NCBI GenBank assembly: GCA_016704565.1
Contig: JADIZV010000004.1
Location: 1-64,000, forward strand
Direction: 5' to 3'
Length of the DNA stretch: 64,000 bases
Source of the DNA: Candidatus Phosphoribacter baldrii
Lineage (GTDB): Bacteria; Actinomycetota; Actinomycetes; Actinomycetales; Dermatophilaceae
Made by a program: the position numbers and the translations under genes. A model generated the notes under the pieces. That model ran no database searches. It worked only from the letters and a program-made list of their open reading frames with translations, and was not told the DNA's origin. This document shows positions 26,588 to 35,981 of this stretch, one piece after another (position 1 is the first letter of the stretch; every line of letters begins with the position of its first letter).

Positions 26588-27199
26588 ATGAAGCTGTATG
26601 CCGATCTGCCCGCACGGCGGATCACCCAAGTGCTCTCCGACCTGTTCACGGTCGGCTGGGTCCTGGCCTGCACGTATGCCGGTCGCCTCGTCCACGACAC
26701 GACCGCCACCCTGCGCCGACCCGCCGACGGTCTGAGCACCGCCGGGACCCAGCTTGAGGCCGGGATGACCTCGGCCGGAGACCAGGTCGGGAAAGTCCCG
26801 CTCGTCGGCGACTCCCTGCAGGGGCCATTTCGCGAGGCGGCCCGCACCGGAGTGGCGCTCACCCAGGCCGGGACCGACCTCGGCAGCGCCGTCGACCGGC
26901 TCGCCCTGGTCTTTGGCGTGTCGGTCGCGCTCATCCCGATCGTCGTCTGGCTCCTCGTGTGGCTTCCCGTGCGGGTCCGCTTTGTCCGCCGGGCTAGCGC
27001 GGCGCAGCGGTTCGTCGACGGCCCGGCCGACCTGGACCTGTTTGCCCTGCGCGCCCTCGCTGGCCAGCCGATGCACCGGCTGGCCAGGATCCACGACGAC
27101 CCAGCCGGCGCCTGGCGGGCCCGCGACCCGCGGGTGATCCGCGAGTTGGCCGTGCTCGAGTTGCGCGACAGCGGCCTGCGCCCACCGCCCACGGCGTGA
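26588..27199 (+). CDS. Conserved actinobacterial membrane protein
   Basis: The protein has 203 residues. A first hydrophobic segment (about 17-32), an extracytoplasmic-like Gly/Thr-rich loop and a second strong transmembrane helix (about 110-128, VSVALIPIVVWLLVWLPV) are followed by a cytoplasmic Arg-rich tail. ATG 26588 has GAGGAGA 6 bp upstream. It is divergent from the helicase. No function is known. Confidence 0.75.
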   Translation: MKLYADLPARRITQVLSDLFTVGWVLACTYAGRLVHDTTATLRRPADGLSTAGTQLEAGMTSAGDQVGKVPLVGDSLQGPFREAARTGVALTQAGTDLGSAVDRLALVFGVSVALIPIVVWLLVWLPVRVRFVRRASAAQRFVDGPADLDLFALRALAGQPMHRLARIHDDPAGAWRARDPRVIRELAVLELRDSGLRPPPTA

Positions 27200-27229
27200 T
27201 CCGTTCCCGAAGGTCTCTCGCCGCTGCGC

Positions 27230-27625
27230 TCAGATGGTGACGGTGAAGCCGAGGTCGACGTCACTGGCGGCCTGGCCACCGCGAATCCCCCAGTTCTCCA
27301 AGGGGCTTTCACGCAGCAGGACGGAGACGTCCAGAGGGTCAATCCCGAGTGTGGCCAAACGAGTGATGATCTCGCGGTAGAGCGTGCGCTTGGCGTTGAT
27401 GCTGCGGCCCACGAAGCAGTCGATCGTGATGCGGGTGTAGTTGTCGGCGACCTGGTCACCGGTGCCCCGGACCATGCGGCTCGGGTCATGAGTGACCAGC
27501 CGATGGTGTCGGTCGCCCCGCGGGATCGCGAACGCAGCGACCAGACTCTCATGGACGGCAGCGATGAGGGCGTCGTCCTCCTCCGCGGAGGTGGGGCGGC
27601 GGATCTCGATGAGGCCTACAGGCAT
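27230..27625 (-). CDS. Tautomerase superfamily protein
   Basis: The protein has 131 residues starting MPVGLIEIRR, giving the N-terminal Pro expected as the catalytic base after Met removal. The GxNAKRTLYREI region and length fit the 4-oxalocrotonate tautomerase-like/MSAD-type group that acts on small keto-enol acids. ATG 27625 has AAGGAG 8 bp upstream; longer starts would bury the Pro. It is divergent from a LysR regulator, its likely controller. Confidence 0.78.
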   Translation of the reverse strand: MPVGLIEIRRPTSAEEDDALIAAVHESLVAAFAIPRGDRHHRLVTHDPSRMVRGTGDQVADNYTRITIDCFVGRSINAKRTLYREIITRLATLGIDPLDVSVLLRESPLENWGIRGGQAASDVDLGFTVTI

Positions 27626-27700
27626 GCCGGGCTCCTTCTTGAGGGATGACACATGACGAGGTGCCCCACGGTGTCCTTCAAGCATCGGTCATGTCCAGCG

Positions 27701-27722
27701 ATCATTTGTTGATCCGAATGAT
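27701..27722. promoter_or_regulatory. Candidate LysR operator
   Basis: The perfect palindrome ATCATT-N10-AATGAT lies in the 109-bp divergent region, 13 bp before the lysR start and 75 bp before the tautomerase start. Its A+T content and T-N11-A-like form fit a LysR-type binding site. Confidence 0.5.
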
Positions 27723-27734
27723 TAGCGTTACTTC

Positions 27735-28631
27735 ATGATCGATCTCGTGGCCCTTCGTTCACTCTGCTCCGTCGCGAAGCATGGAACGCTGGCGCGCGCA
27801 GCGTCCGAGCTTTCCTTCACCCCCTCCGGAGTCTCGCAACAGATCGGTCGGCTTGAGGCGCAGCTCGGAACCCGGTTGCTGTCTCCGGCCGGGCGTGGTG
27901 TGGTGCTGACCCCTGCCGCGCGGTACCTCGTCGATGAGGCACCGACGGTCTTCGCCGCACTCGAACGCTGCACGGCGGGGGTTCGGGCCTTGGATTCGCG
28001 CGAGCCCGCCGGTGTCGTTCGCATTGCCGCCTTCTCGACGGCCATCCGTGGTCTCGTCGCCCCCGCCCTGCCCTCGCTGCTGCAGAGATACGTCGGGCTG
28101 TCCGTCAAGGTCTTCGAGCTTGACCCGGGACCGGCGAGCCGCGCGGTCGAAGTGGGTGAGGCCGATTTGGCACTGATCCATGACGCCGACGGCATCATGC
28201 CGCCGTTCCCCTCAGGGGTCGCGACTCGGACAGTGACGATCGACAAAGGCGATCTCGTCGTGCGACAGGACCACCCGCTGGCATCCCACCACGGGCCGCT
28301 CACCCGCAAAGCCCTGGCCGGGCTCCGCTGGGCCTGCAGTCCGGTGGGAACGGTGTGTCACCTGTGGTTTCAGCGGGCCGTCGCCGGGGTCGACGATCAC
28401 CCCGAGATCACCCACTCCAGTGATGACTTCTCCACCCAACTCGCTCTTGTGGACGCCGACAATGTTGTCGCCCTCATCCCCCGGTTGGCCAGGCCGACCC
28501 TGCCCGATTCCGTGGTAGCCGTGTCTCTCGCAGACCCACCGCGCCGCACCGTCGTGGCAATGTGGCGTGACGCCTGGGGCGATGACCCCGCCTTGACGGC
28601 CACATTGGCGGCTTTGGGGATGTCGGACTGA
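27735..28631 (+). CDS. LysR-family transcriptional regulator
   Basis: The protein has 298 residues. The N-terminal winged HTH (about 3-60) includes GTLARAASELSFTPSGVSQQ; the effector domain follows (about 90-290). It is divergent from the tautomerase, the usual target layout. Convergent with hisS, 34 bp apart. Confidence 0.9.
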   Translation: MIDLVALRSLCSVAKHGTLARAASELSFTPSGVSQQIGRLEAQLGTRLLSPAGRGVVLTPAARYLVDEAPTVFAALERCTAGVRALDSREPAGVVRIAAFSTAIRGLVAPALPSLLQRYVGLSVKVFELDPGPASRAVEVGEADLALIHDADGIMPPFPSGVATRTVTIDKGDLVVRQDHPLASHHGPLTRKALAGLRWACSPVGTVCHLWFQRAVAGVDDHPEITHSSDDFSTQLALVDADNVVALIPRLARPTLPDSVVAVSLADPPRRTVVAMWRDAWGDDPALTATLAALGMSD

Positions 28632-28665
28632 CTCCCTGGAACCACCGGCTGGGAAGCCAGGCGGC

Positions 28666-30009
28666 TCAGTCGGCGCGCAGGACGCTCGGCCGCAGGTCCT
28701 GCGCCGGCGGTGACCAATCGTCGGCGCCCGCGGGCACCTGTTTGCCCGAGCGGATGTCCTTGACCGAGTCGCCGTCGGCAGCCGGCCCACCCGGGAACCA
28801 GACGTAGGGGATGCCGCGGCGCGCGGCATACCGGATCTGCTTGCCGAACTTCTCGGGTCGGGGGGCGACCTCACACGGTATGCCGCGCGCCCGCAGCGCC
28901 GACGCGACCGCCAGCGACCGGGCCCGAGACTCCTCATCGGTCAGGGCCACCAGGACGCAGGCGGGAGTGGACCGGGAGGCCGACACCAGCCCTTGCCGGA
29001 AGAGCAACCCGAGCAGCCGGGACACCCCGATCGAGATCCCGACGCCCGGATAGGTCGTCGTCCCGTCGGTCGCCAAGGAGTCATAGCGACCGCCGCCCGC
29101 CACCGCACCCCAGGACTCGAAGCCGACGAGGCGCACCTCGTAGACCGTCCCGGTGTAGTAGTCCAGGCCACGGGCCAACTTGAGGTCTGCGACGACCCGG
29201 CCGGGCGCGTGGGTGCGCCCCGCGTCGACCACCGCGGCCAGACCGGCCAGGCCCTCCTCGATGAGCGGGTCGCTCACCCCGAGCGCGCGGACGGCATCGA
29301 CGAACGACAGGTCGTCGGTGCGGATCGACGCCAACGCGAGGCACTGGTCAGCCTGCTCCGGCGTGCAGCCCGACTCGACGAGCATCGAGCGCACCGTCTC
29401 GGCCGGCACCTTGTCCAGCTTGTCGACGATCCGCAGGGTGCCGCCGATGTCGGCGATCCCCAGGCCCCGATAGAACCCCTGCGGGATCCGTCGGTCGTTG
29501 ACCTGCACGACGTAGTCGCCGATCGGCAGCCGGTCGAAGACGTCGGTGAGGACCAGCGGCATCTCGATCTCGTACTGCGGGGACAGCTCCCCCACGTCGA
29601 CGACGTCGATGTCGCACTGGGTGAACTCGCGGTAGCGCCCCTCCTGCGGCCGCTCCCCGCGCCAGGACTTCTGCATCTGATAGCGCCGGAACGGGAAGGC
29701 CAGCTTGCCGGCGTTCTCCAGCACGTAGCGGGCGAACGGCACGGTGAGGTCGAAGTGCAGCCCGAGCGAGGGCTCGCGAGCGTCGGTGGCGTCGGCGGCC
29801 AACCGGCTGATGCCGTAGATCTCCTTGTCGGCATCGCCGCCCTTGCCGAGCAGCCGCTCGACGGGCTCGACGGCCCGGGTCTCGATCGAGGCGAAGCCGT
29901 GCAGCTCGAACACCTCGCGGATGACGTCGAGGACGTGCTGCTCGACGATTCTCTGGTCGGGGAGGAACTCGAGGAAGCCGCTGATCGGGGTGACCTTGCC
30001 GGTGCTCAC
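28666..30009 (-). CDS. hisS: Histidyl-tRNA synthetase
   Basis: The protein has 447 residues. Class II motifs are visible: motif 2 with WRGERPQEGRYREFTQCD, histidine A motif LARGLDYYTG and the C-terminal anticodon-binding domain (about 340-430). It charges tRNA-His. The start is GTG 30009. Confidence 0.96.
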   Translation of the reverse strand: MSTGKVTPISGFLEFLPDQRIVEQHVLDVIREVFELHGFASIETRAVEPVERLLGKGGDADKEIYGISRLAADATDAREPSLGLHFDLTVPFARYVLENAGKLAFPFRRYQMQKSWRGERPQEGRYREFTQCDIDVVDVGELSPQYEIEMPLVLTDVFDRLPIGDYVVQVNDRRIPQGFYRGLGIADIGGTLRIVDKLDKVPAETVRSMLVESGCTPEQADQCLALASIRTDDLSFVDAVRALGVSDPLIEEGLAGLAAVVDAGRTHAPGRVVADLKLARGLDYYTGTVYEVRLVGFESWGAVAGGGRYDSLATDGTTTYPGVGISIGVSRLLGLLFRQGLVSASRSTPACVLVALTDEESRARSLAVASALRARGIPCEVAPRPEKFGKQIRYAARRGIPYVWFPGGPAADGDSVKDIRSGKQVPAGADDWSPPAQDLRPSVLRAD

Positions 30010-30112
30010 CGGGGGATCATCCCAGACACCGCGCGGCGCATGCGCGACCGTTTCGCCGGTATGCCGTGCGCGCGGCTCCGCTGCCCCGCCACCCCAACCG
30101 GCTCCCTGGTCG

Positions 30113-30808
30113 TCAGGCGAGGCCGCGCAGGAAGGGGTTGCTGCGGCGCTCCCGGCCGATCGTGGTCAACGGCCCGTGCCCGGGCAGGACCAGGCGGTCG
30201 TCAGGCATGGGCAGGATGCAGTCGCGCAGCGATCGGTTCATCGCCCGCTCGTCGCCACCGGGCAGGTCGGAGCGGCCGATCGACCCGGCGAAGAGCACGT
30301 CACCGGACACCACGGTCGAGCCGACCTCGACGTTGATGCCCTCGGGAACATCGGCCAGGGTGAACATCACCGACCCCTCGGTGTGGCCGGGCGCGTGGAC
30401 GATCCCGAAGTCCAACCCGGCGATGGTCACCGTCTCCCCGTCGCGCAGTTCCCGGATGTCGTCGGGCTCGGTCCAGGTCGCCTTGGCCCCGAACTGCGCC
30501 TCCATCATGGCGATCATGCCGCGGTCCAGGTCCGCGAGCGGGTCCCGCAAGCGGTAGCGGTCGTCCCCGTGGATGTATGCCGCGGAGCCGCCGCCGCGGC
30601 ATACCGGCGTCACCGAGTAGACGTGGTCAAGGTGACCGTGGGTGAGCAACACGGCAGCCGGACGCAGCCGCAGCTCGCGGAACACGTCGGCGAGCGTGTC
30701 GGTCACCCCGATGCCGGGGTCGACGACCACGCACTCCTGCCCCTCGCCAGTGGCCAGCACGAAGCAGTTGGTGTCGAACGCCGCCGCAGGGAAGCCGATC
30801 ATCAGCAC
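30113..30808 (-). CDS. MBL-fold metallo-hydrolase (glyoxalase II-like)
   Basis: The protein has 231 residues with THGHLDH (metal ligands), HAPGHTEGS, an Asp in SGDVLFAGSIGR and a final LPGHGPLTTIG, the full ligand set of glyoxalase II-like enzymes. It lies between hisS and the cyclophilin, its common actinobacterial place. The true substrate is not known. An inverted pair of GTATGCCG octamers with 11-bp arms sits inside the gene at 30575-30604. Confidence 0.85.
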   Translation of the reverse strand: MLMIGFPAAAFDTNCFVLATGEGQECVVVDPGIGVTDTLADVFRELRLRPAAVLLTHGHLDHVYSVTPVCRGGGSAAYIHGDDRYRLRDPLADLDRGMIAMMEAQFGAKATWTEPDDIRELRDGETVTIAGLDFGIVHAPGHTEGSVMFTLADVPEGINVEVGSTVVSGDVLFAGSIGRSDLPGGDERAMNRSLRDCILPMPDDRLVLPGHGPLTTIGRERRSNPFLRGLA

Positions 30809-30965
30809 GCTGAGAGCCTATCCAGCCGGGACAACCGGATCGCCAAAGGAACAACCGTCACGCACTCGTGACCGGTCGTGGTCGGCGTGACCTGCCTCCT
30901 TGCCTAGACTGGACGACCGTCGGCTGTCGTCGCGCCTCGACGGCGCATCAAGGAGGTCCGGGCTC

Positions 30966-31763
30966 GTGCGGGACAAACAACCAGTGCTCGCCGTCATCGG
31001 CGTGCTGCTCGCCGTCATCGGGTTCGTCTGGGTCGCCAACGTCGTCACGGCGCCAAAGCCGGCCAGCACGTCAGCAACGAGCGACCCCACGAGCTCGGCA
31101 GGAGCGACCTCGACGGCGGACCCCTCGGTGACCTCGACCGCGTCAGCCTCCCAGACGCCGACTCCGACCCCCAAGGTGCTCGCTGGGTGCACGGAGGTCC
31201 CGGCTCCTCAGGCGGCCCCGAAGAAGATGACGAGTGCTCCGGACATCGAGGCCGTGCGCGGCAAGACCTTCATCGCGACGATCACGACCAACTGTGGAGT
31301 GGTCACCGTCGAGCTCGACGGCGCCAAGGCTCCCGCCACAGTGTCTTCCTTCGTCCTGCTCGGCAACGCCGGCTACTGGGCACCGAGCCCGTGCCACCGC
31401 TTGACCGGAGACGAACAAGGGTTGTGGGTGCTGCAGTGCGGCGACCCGACCGGCACGGGGGCAGGACCGGGGCCTGGCTACCACTACGGCATCGAGAACG
31501 CTCCCGCCGACGGGAAGTATCCAGCAGGCACCCTGGCCATGGCCCGCACCAGCGACCCGAACAGCAATGGTGACCAGTTCTTCATCGTCTACAAGGACAC
31601 CACCCTGCCGGTCGAAGGCGGCGGCTATTCAATCTTCGGCAAGGTGACCGGCGGGATGGACATCATCAACCGGATCGCCGCGGCCGGCGTGAGCCCGGCA
31701 GACGGGATGTCGCCCATGGCACCGATCAGCATCTTGTCGACGACGGTCAAGGCGAAGGGCTGA
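30966..31763 (+). CDS. Membrane-anchored cyclophilin-type peptidyl-prolyl isomerase
   Basis: The protein has 265 residues. An uncleaved N-terminal membrane helix (about 7-27, VLAVIGVLLAVIGFVWVANV) and a Ser/Thr/Pro-rich linker (about 30-75) precede the cyclophilin domain (about 98-262; GNSNGDQFFIVYKDT-like motif reads SDPNSNGDQFFIVY). The catalytic domain would face outside. GTG 30966 has AAGGAGG 9 bp upstream. It is followed two bases later by the DUF349 gene. Confidence 0.87.
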   Translation: MRDKQPVLAVIGVLLAVIGFVWVANVVTAPKPASTSATSDPTSSAGATSTADPSVTSTASASQTPTPTPKVLAGCTEVPAPQAAPKKMTSAPDIEAVRGKTFIATITTNCGVVTVELDGAKAPATVSSFVLLGNAGYWAPSPCHRLTGDEQGLWVLQCGDPTGTGAGPGPGYHYGIENAPADGKYPAGTLAMARTSDPNSNGDQFFIVYKDTTLPVEGGGYSIFGKVTGGMDIINRIAAAGVSPADGMSPMAPISILSTTVKAKG

Positions 31764-31765
31764 CG

Positions 31766-33517
31766 ATGACCGATTCGCTGTTCCCTGAGCCCGACGCCTT
31801 CTCGGAGCCCCTCGCATCCGTGGCTGACCCAGTGTCCGCCGAGCCAGTATCCGCCGAGCCAGACGCCCCCGAAGTGAGCCCGGACGTGTCTACCCAAGTA
31901 AGCCCGGACGTGGCTACCGAAGTGAGCCCGGCCGAGGCTACTGAGGACACCACTGCCGAGGACCTGGCGGTCGCCGAGGTGCCCGCCACCGAGGAACCCG
32001 CCACCGACGAGCCCGCCACCGAGGAATCTGTGGTCCAGGAAGTCGTCGCCGAGGTGCCCGCCAGCGATGAAGCGGCCACCGATGAAGCCGCCATTGAAGA
32101 CACGGCACCCGTCGCTGAGGAGGCGGCACCAACGCTCGTGGAGGAGTCCACCGAGGCGTCAACCCCTCAGGACGAAACAACGGAGGCTCCCGCGACCGCC
32201 GCTCCCGCGCCCGCGGCACCAACGCCCTCTCCCGCCCTCTTCGCCCGCAGCGCGGGTGCGCCCGCGACCTCGGCCTTCGGCCGGGTCGGCACCGATGGAA
32301 TCGTCTACGTCACCACCGCCGACGGAGAGCGCGAGGTCGGGTCCTACCCCGGCGTCTCCAATGCGGAGGCACTGGCCTACTTCGGCCGAAAATACGACGA
32401 GCTCGCAGCGAGCCTGCAACTGCTGCACCAGCGGGTCACTCACACGGAGATCCCGGCCAAGGAAGCCGCCGAGACGGCCGGCAAGCTCCGGGCTCAGGTC
32501 GCCGAAGCACGAGTTGTCGGAGACCTCGCGGCCTTGGCCGCCCAACTCGATGACGTCGATGCCGCCATCGTCGCGCGCCGCGAGGCCGACAGCGCTGCCC
32601 GGGCGGCCGCCAAGATCGTGGCCACCACCCAACGGGAGGCCCTGGTGGCCGAGGCCGAGCAGATCAGCGGCCAACCCGAACACAAGATCCAATGGAAAGC
32701 CAGCGGCGCCAGGATGCGCGAACTCCTCGACGCCTGGAAGAACGCCCAACGCATCGGCCCACGTCTGGACAAGGACGTTGAAGCGGCGCTGTGGCATCGG
32801 TTCAGCGTCGCCCGCAACTCCTTCGACAAGGCTCGCCGCACGCACTTCGCCGCGCTGGACAGTGCTCACGAACAGGCCAAGACGACCAAGGAACGGCTGG
32901 TGGCCGAGGCCGAGCGGATGGCCGGAAGCCGCGACTGGATGGCCACCGCGGGCGCGTTCAAGCGGCTGATGGATGACTGGCGGGCGGCCGGACGCGCTGG
33001 ACGCGCCGAGGACGACGCGCTCTGGCAGCGCTTCAAGGCCGCCCAGGACACGTTCTTCACTGCCAAGGACGCTGTCGTCCAAGCCGAGGAGGACAGCTAC
33101 CGCGCCAATCTTGCCGTCAAGGAAGCGCTCCTGGCCGACGCCGAAGCGATCCTTCCAGTGACGGACCTGGAGAAGGCCAAAGCTGCCTTGCGGGTCATCC
33201 AGGACAAGTGGGACAAGGCTGGCAAAGTCCCCCGCGCCGACCTTGAGCGGACCGAGAAGGCCATGCGCCGGATCGAGCAAGCTGTCCGGGACGCCGAAGA
33301 CCGCCGCTGGAGCGCGTCCAACCCGGAGGCCGCCGCTCGGGCCAGCAGCCTCGTCGAACAACTCGAGAAGGCCGTCGCTTCCTTGGAGAAGGACTTGGCC
33401 AACGCCCAGGCGTCCGGCAATGCCAAGAAGGTTGCCGAGGCCGAGGCCGCCCTCACCGCGCGACGGCAGTGGCTCGACCAGGCCCGATCTGGCCTTGCCG
33501 AGTTCGGCGGCCGCTGA
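31766..33517 (+). CDS. DUF349 repeat protein with acidic N-terminal tail
   Basis: The protein has 583 residues. Residues 1-150 are Glu/Ala/Thr/Pro-rich with VSP and ATEEPATDE-type repeats and are probably disordered. Several DUF349 helical repeats follow (e.g. LWQRFKAAQDTFFTAKD). DUF349 proteins are conserved in actinobacteria; their function is unclear. The start lies 2 bp after the cyclophilin stop. Confidence 0.87.
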   Translation: MTDSLFPEPDAFSEPLASVADPVSAEPVSAEPDAPEVSPDVSTQVSPDVATEVSPAEATEDTTAEDLAVAEVPATEEPATDEPATEESVVQEVVAEVPASDEAATDEAAIEDTAPVAEEAAPTLVEESTEASTPQDETTEAPATAAPAPAAPTPSPALFARSAGAPATSAFGRVGTDGIVYVTTADGEREVGSYPGVSNAEALAYFGRKYDELAASLQLLHQRVTHTEIPAKEAAETAGKLRAQVAEARVVGDLAALAAQLDDVDAAIVARREADSAARAAAKIVATTQREALVAEAEQISGQPEHKIQWKASGARMRELLDAWKNAQRIGPRLDKDVEAALWHRFSVARNSFDKARRTHFAALDSAHEQAKTTKERLVAEAERMAGSRDWMATAGAFKRLMDDWRAAGRAGRAEDDALWQRFKAAQDTFFTAKDAVVQAEEDSYRANLAVKEALLADAEAILPVTDLEKAKAALRVIQDKWDKAGKVPRADLERTEKAMRRIEQAVRDAEDRRWSASNPEAAARASSLVEQLEKAVASLEKDLANAQASGNAKKVAEAEAALTARRQWLDQARSGLAEFGGR

Positions 33518-33543
33518 CCGCCGTGCGCCGTGCACCTGGGTGC

Positions 33544-33571
33544 GCGGCATACCTCCTGGCAGGTATGCCGC
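33544..33571. terminator. Bidirectional hairpin built from an inverted octamer pair
   Basis: GCGGCATACCT pairs perfectly with AGGTATGCCGC around a 6-nt loop, between the convergent DUF349 gene and relA. Both arms consist of the window-wide octamer. Confidence 0.7.
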
Positions 33572-33580
33572 CCGCTCCGG

Positions 33581-35923
33581 TCAGTCGCGCTTGGTGCCGG
33601 TGATCCGGTAAACGTCGTAGACGCCCTCGACCTTGAGGATCGCGGCGATGACGTGGTCGAGGTGCCCCGGGTCGCCCATCTCGAAGGTGAACCGCGAAGT
33701 GGCGACCCGGTTGCGGGTCGTCTGAACTGAGGCGGCGAGGATGTTGACGTGGTGGTCGGAGATCGCCCGGGTGATGTCCGAGAGCAGTCGATTGCGGTCC
33801 AACGCCTCAACCTGCAACTGCACGAGGAAGACGCTGGCCGCTGACGGGTCCCAGGCCACGGTGATGAGCCGGTCGGGCTCGCGACGAAGAGCGTCGGCGT
33901 TGGTGCAGTCCTCACGGTGCACCGACACCCCGTTGCCGCGGGTGATGAAGCCGATGATCTCGTCCCCCGGGACCGGCGTGCAGCAGCGGGCCACCTTGAC
34001 CCACACGTCGTCGGTGCCGACAACGACAACCCCGGGATCACCGCTGCGAACCCGACCGCCACGGGCCCGTGTCGGGACCGTGGCTTCGGCGAGATCCTCG
34101 CTGGTGGACTCCTCCCCGCCCAGGGTCGCCACGAGGCGGGAGACGACGTGCTGCGCCGACACATTGGAGTCACCGACGGCCGCAAACAGGCTGTCGATGT
34201 CGGAATAGCGCAGATCTCCAGCGACGGCAGTGAGACTTTCGGCCGACATCAGCCGGTGTAGGGGGTGACCCTGCTTGCGGAGGTACTTGGCGATCGCGTC
34301 CTTGCCCTGCTCGATCGCCTCCTCACGCCGTTCCTTGGTGAACCACTGGCGGATCTTGTTGCGGGCGCGTGGGCTCTTGACGAAGGCCAGCCAGTCGCGG
34401 GAGGGTCCCGCTCCGTCGGCCTTGGAGGTGAGGATCTCGACGCTGTCGCCGTTCTCCAGCACCGAGTCCAGGGGCGCCAACCGGCCGTTGACCCGACCGC
34501 CGATGCAGTGGTGTCCGACCTCGGTGTGCACGGCATACGCGAAGTCGACGGGCGTGGAGCCGACCGGGAGGGCGACGACGGCACCCTTGGGGGTGAAGAC
34601 GAACACCTCTCCCCCGCCCAGGTCGAAACGCAGCGAGTCAAGGAACTCTCCCGGGTCGGCGACCTCACGCTGCCAGTCCAACAAGCGGCGCAACCACGCC
34701 GTCTCGGCCAGCGAGTCGGACTCGGCTGGGGCGTGCCGACTACCCCGTTTGTGCTCTTCCTTGTATTTGTAGTGGGCAGCGACTCCGTATTCCGCCCGCC
34801 GGTGCATCGTGTGGGTCCGGATCTGGATCTCGACCGGTTTGCCTTGCGGCCCGATGACGGTCGTGTGCAGGGACTGATACATGTTGAATTTCGGGATCGC
34901 GATGTAGTCCTTGAACCGTCCCGGCACCGGGTTCCACCGTGCATGCAGCGAGCCCAGCGCGCCGTAACAGTCCCGAACCGTCTCCACGAGGACCCGGACG
35001 CCGACCAGGTCGTAGATCTCCTCGAAGTCCCGACCGCGGACGATCATCTTCTGGTAGACCGAGTAGTAGTGCTTCGGTCGCCCCGTCACCGTCGCCTTGA
35101 TCCCGGCTGCCTTGAGATCCTCGGACACCTCCGCCCGGACCCGGGCGAGGAACTCCTCCCGGGCGGGAGCCCGGGCTGCCACGAGGCCGACGATCTCGTC
35201 ATACATCTTGGGGTAGAGGGCCTGGAAGGCCAGGTCCTCCAGCTCCCACTTGATGGTGTTCATGCCCAGCCGGTGAGCCAACGGCGCGTAGATCTCGAGG
35301 GTCTCCTGGGCCTTGGACTCGGCCGACTCCCGTGACACGTGCTTCCACGTCCGGGCGTTGTGCAGCCGGTCGGCGAGCTTGATGACGAGCACTCGGATGT
35401 CCCTGGCCATCGCCACGACCATCTTGCGCACCGTCTCGGCCTTGGCGGCCTCTCCCCAGGTGACCTTGTCGAGCTTGGTCACCCCGTCGACGAGCTGAGC
35501 AACCTCGTCCCCGAAGTCCCGGCGCAATTCGTCAAGCCCGTATGCCGTGTCCTCCACCGTGTCGTGCAACAACGCCGCCGCCAGCGTCGGCGGGGTCATG
35601 CCGAGGTCCGCGAGGATCTGGGTGACCGACAGTGGGTGGGTGATGTAGTCGTCGCCGCTCTTGCGGGTCTGCCCCTGGTGTTGCCGCTCGGCGACCTCGA
35701 AGGCGCGCTGCAGCAACGACACGTCGGCCTTGGGGTGGTGTTCGCGCAGGCTCTGCAGGATGGGTTCCAGAGCAATGTTGACCGGAGCCTTCGGGGTGCC
35801 CAGCCTGGCTAAGCGGTCACGCAACCGCGGCTGCGGCCCCGACGGCGGCGCACCACTGGCTCCAGCGCCGGCAACCGTTGTGGTCACCAGGGCCGGGTCG
35901 GTGCGCGCGACCTGGTCGGTCAT
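33581..35923 (-). CDS. relA: Bifunctional (p)ppGpp synthetase/hydrolase RelA/SpoT
   Basis: The protein has 780 residues: HD hydrolase domain (about 75-225) with THPL, LLHDTVEDT and IKLADRLHN, synthetase domain with GRPKHYYSVYQKM and YQSLHTTV, TGS domain (VFVFTPKGAVVALP), then a C-terminal ACT domain. Both active sites look intact. ATG 35923 is the first codon of the conserved region. It lies downstream of apt in the secDF-apt-relA order. Confidence 0.96.
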   Translation of the reverse strand: MTDQVARTDPALVTTTVAGAGASGAPPSGPQPRLRDRLARLGTPKAPVNIALEPILQSLREHHPKADVSLLQRAFEVAERQHQGQTRKSGDDYITHPLSVTQILADLGMTPPTLAAALLHDTVEDTAYGLDELRRDFGDEVAQLVDGVTKLDKVTWGEAAKAETVRKMVVAMARDIRVLVIKLADRLHNARTWKHVSRESAESKAQETLEIYAPLAHRLGMNTIKWELEDLAFQALYPKMYDEIVGLVAARAPAREEFLARVRAEVSEDLKAAGIKATVTGRPKHYYSVYQKMIVRGRDFEEIYDLVGVRVLVETVRDCYGALGSLHARWNPVPGRFKDYIAIPKFNMYQSLHTTVIGPQGKPVEIQIRTHTMHRRAEYGVAAHYKYKEEHKRGSRHAPAESDSLAETAWLRRLLDWQREVADPGEFLDSLRFDLGGGEVFVFTPKGAVVALPVGSTPVDFAYAVHTEVGHHCIGGRVNGRLAPLDSVLENGDSVEILTSKADGAGPSRDWLAFVKSPRARNKIRQWFTKERREEAIEQGKDAIAKYLRKQGHPLHRLMSAESLTAVAGDLRYSDIDSLFAAVGDSNVSAQHVVSRLVATLGGEESTSEDLAEATVPTRARGGRVRSGDPGVVVVGTDDVWVKVARCCTPVPGDEIIGFITRGNGVSVHREDCTNADALRREPDRLITVAWDPSAASVFLVQLQVEALDRNRLLSDITRAISDHHVNILAASVQTTRNRVATSRFTFEMGDPGHLDHVIAAILKVEGVYDVYRITGTKRD

Positions 35924-35981
35924 GACCGAAGTGTAGTCACCCTCCCGAGACGCCTTTGACCGCGTCCGCCCGCAGAGCAGG

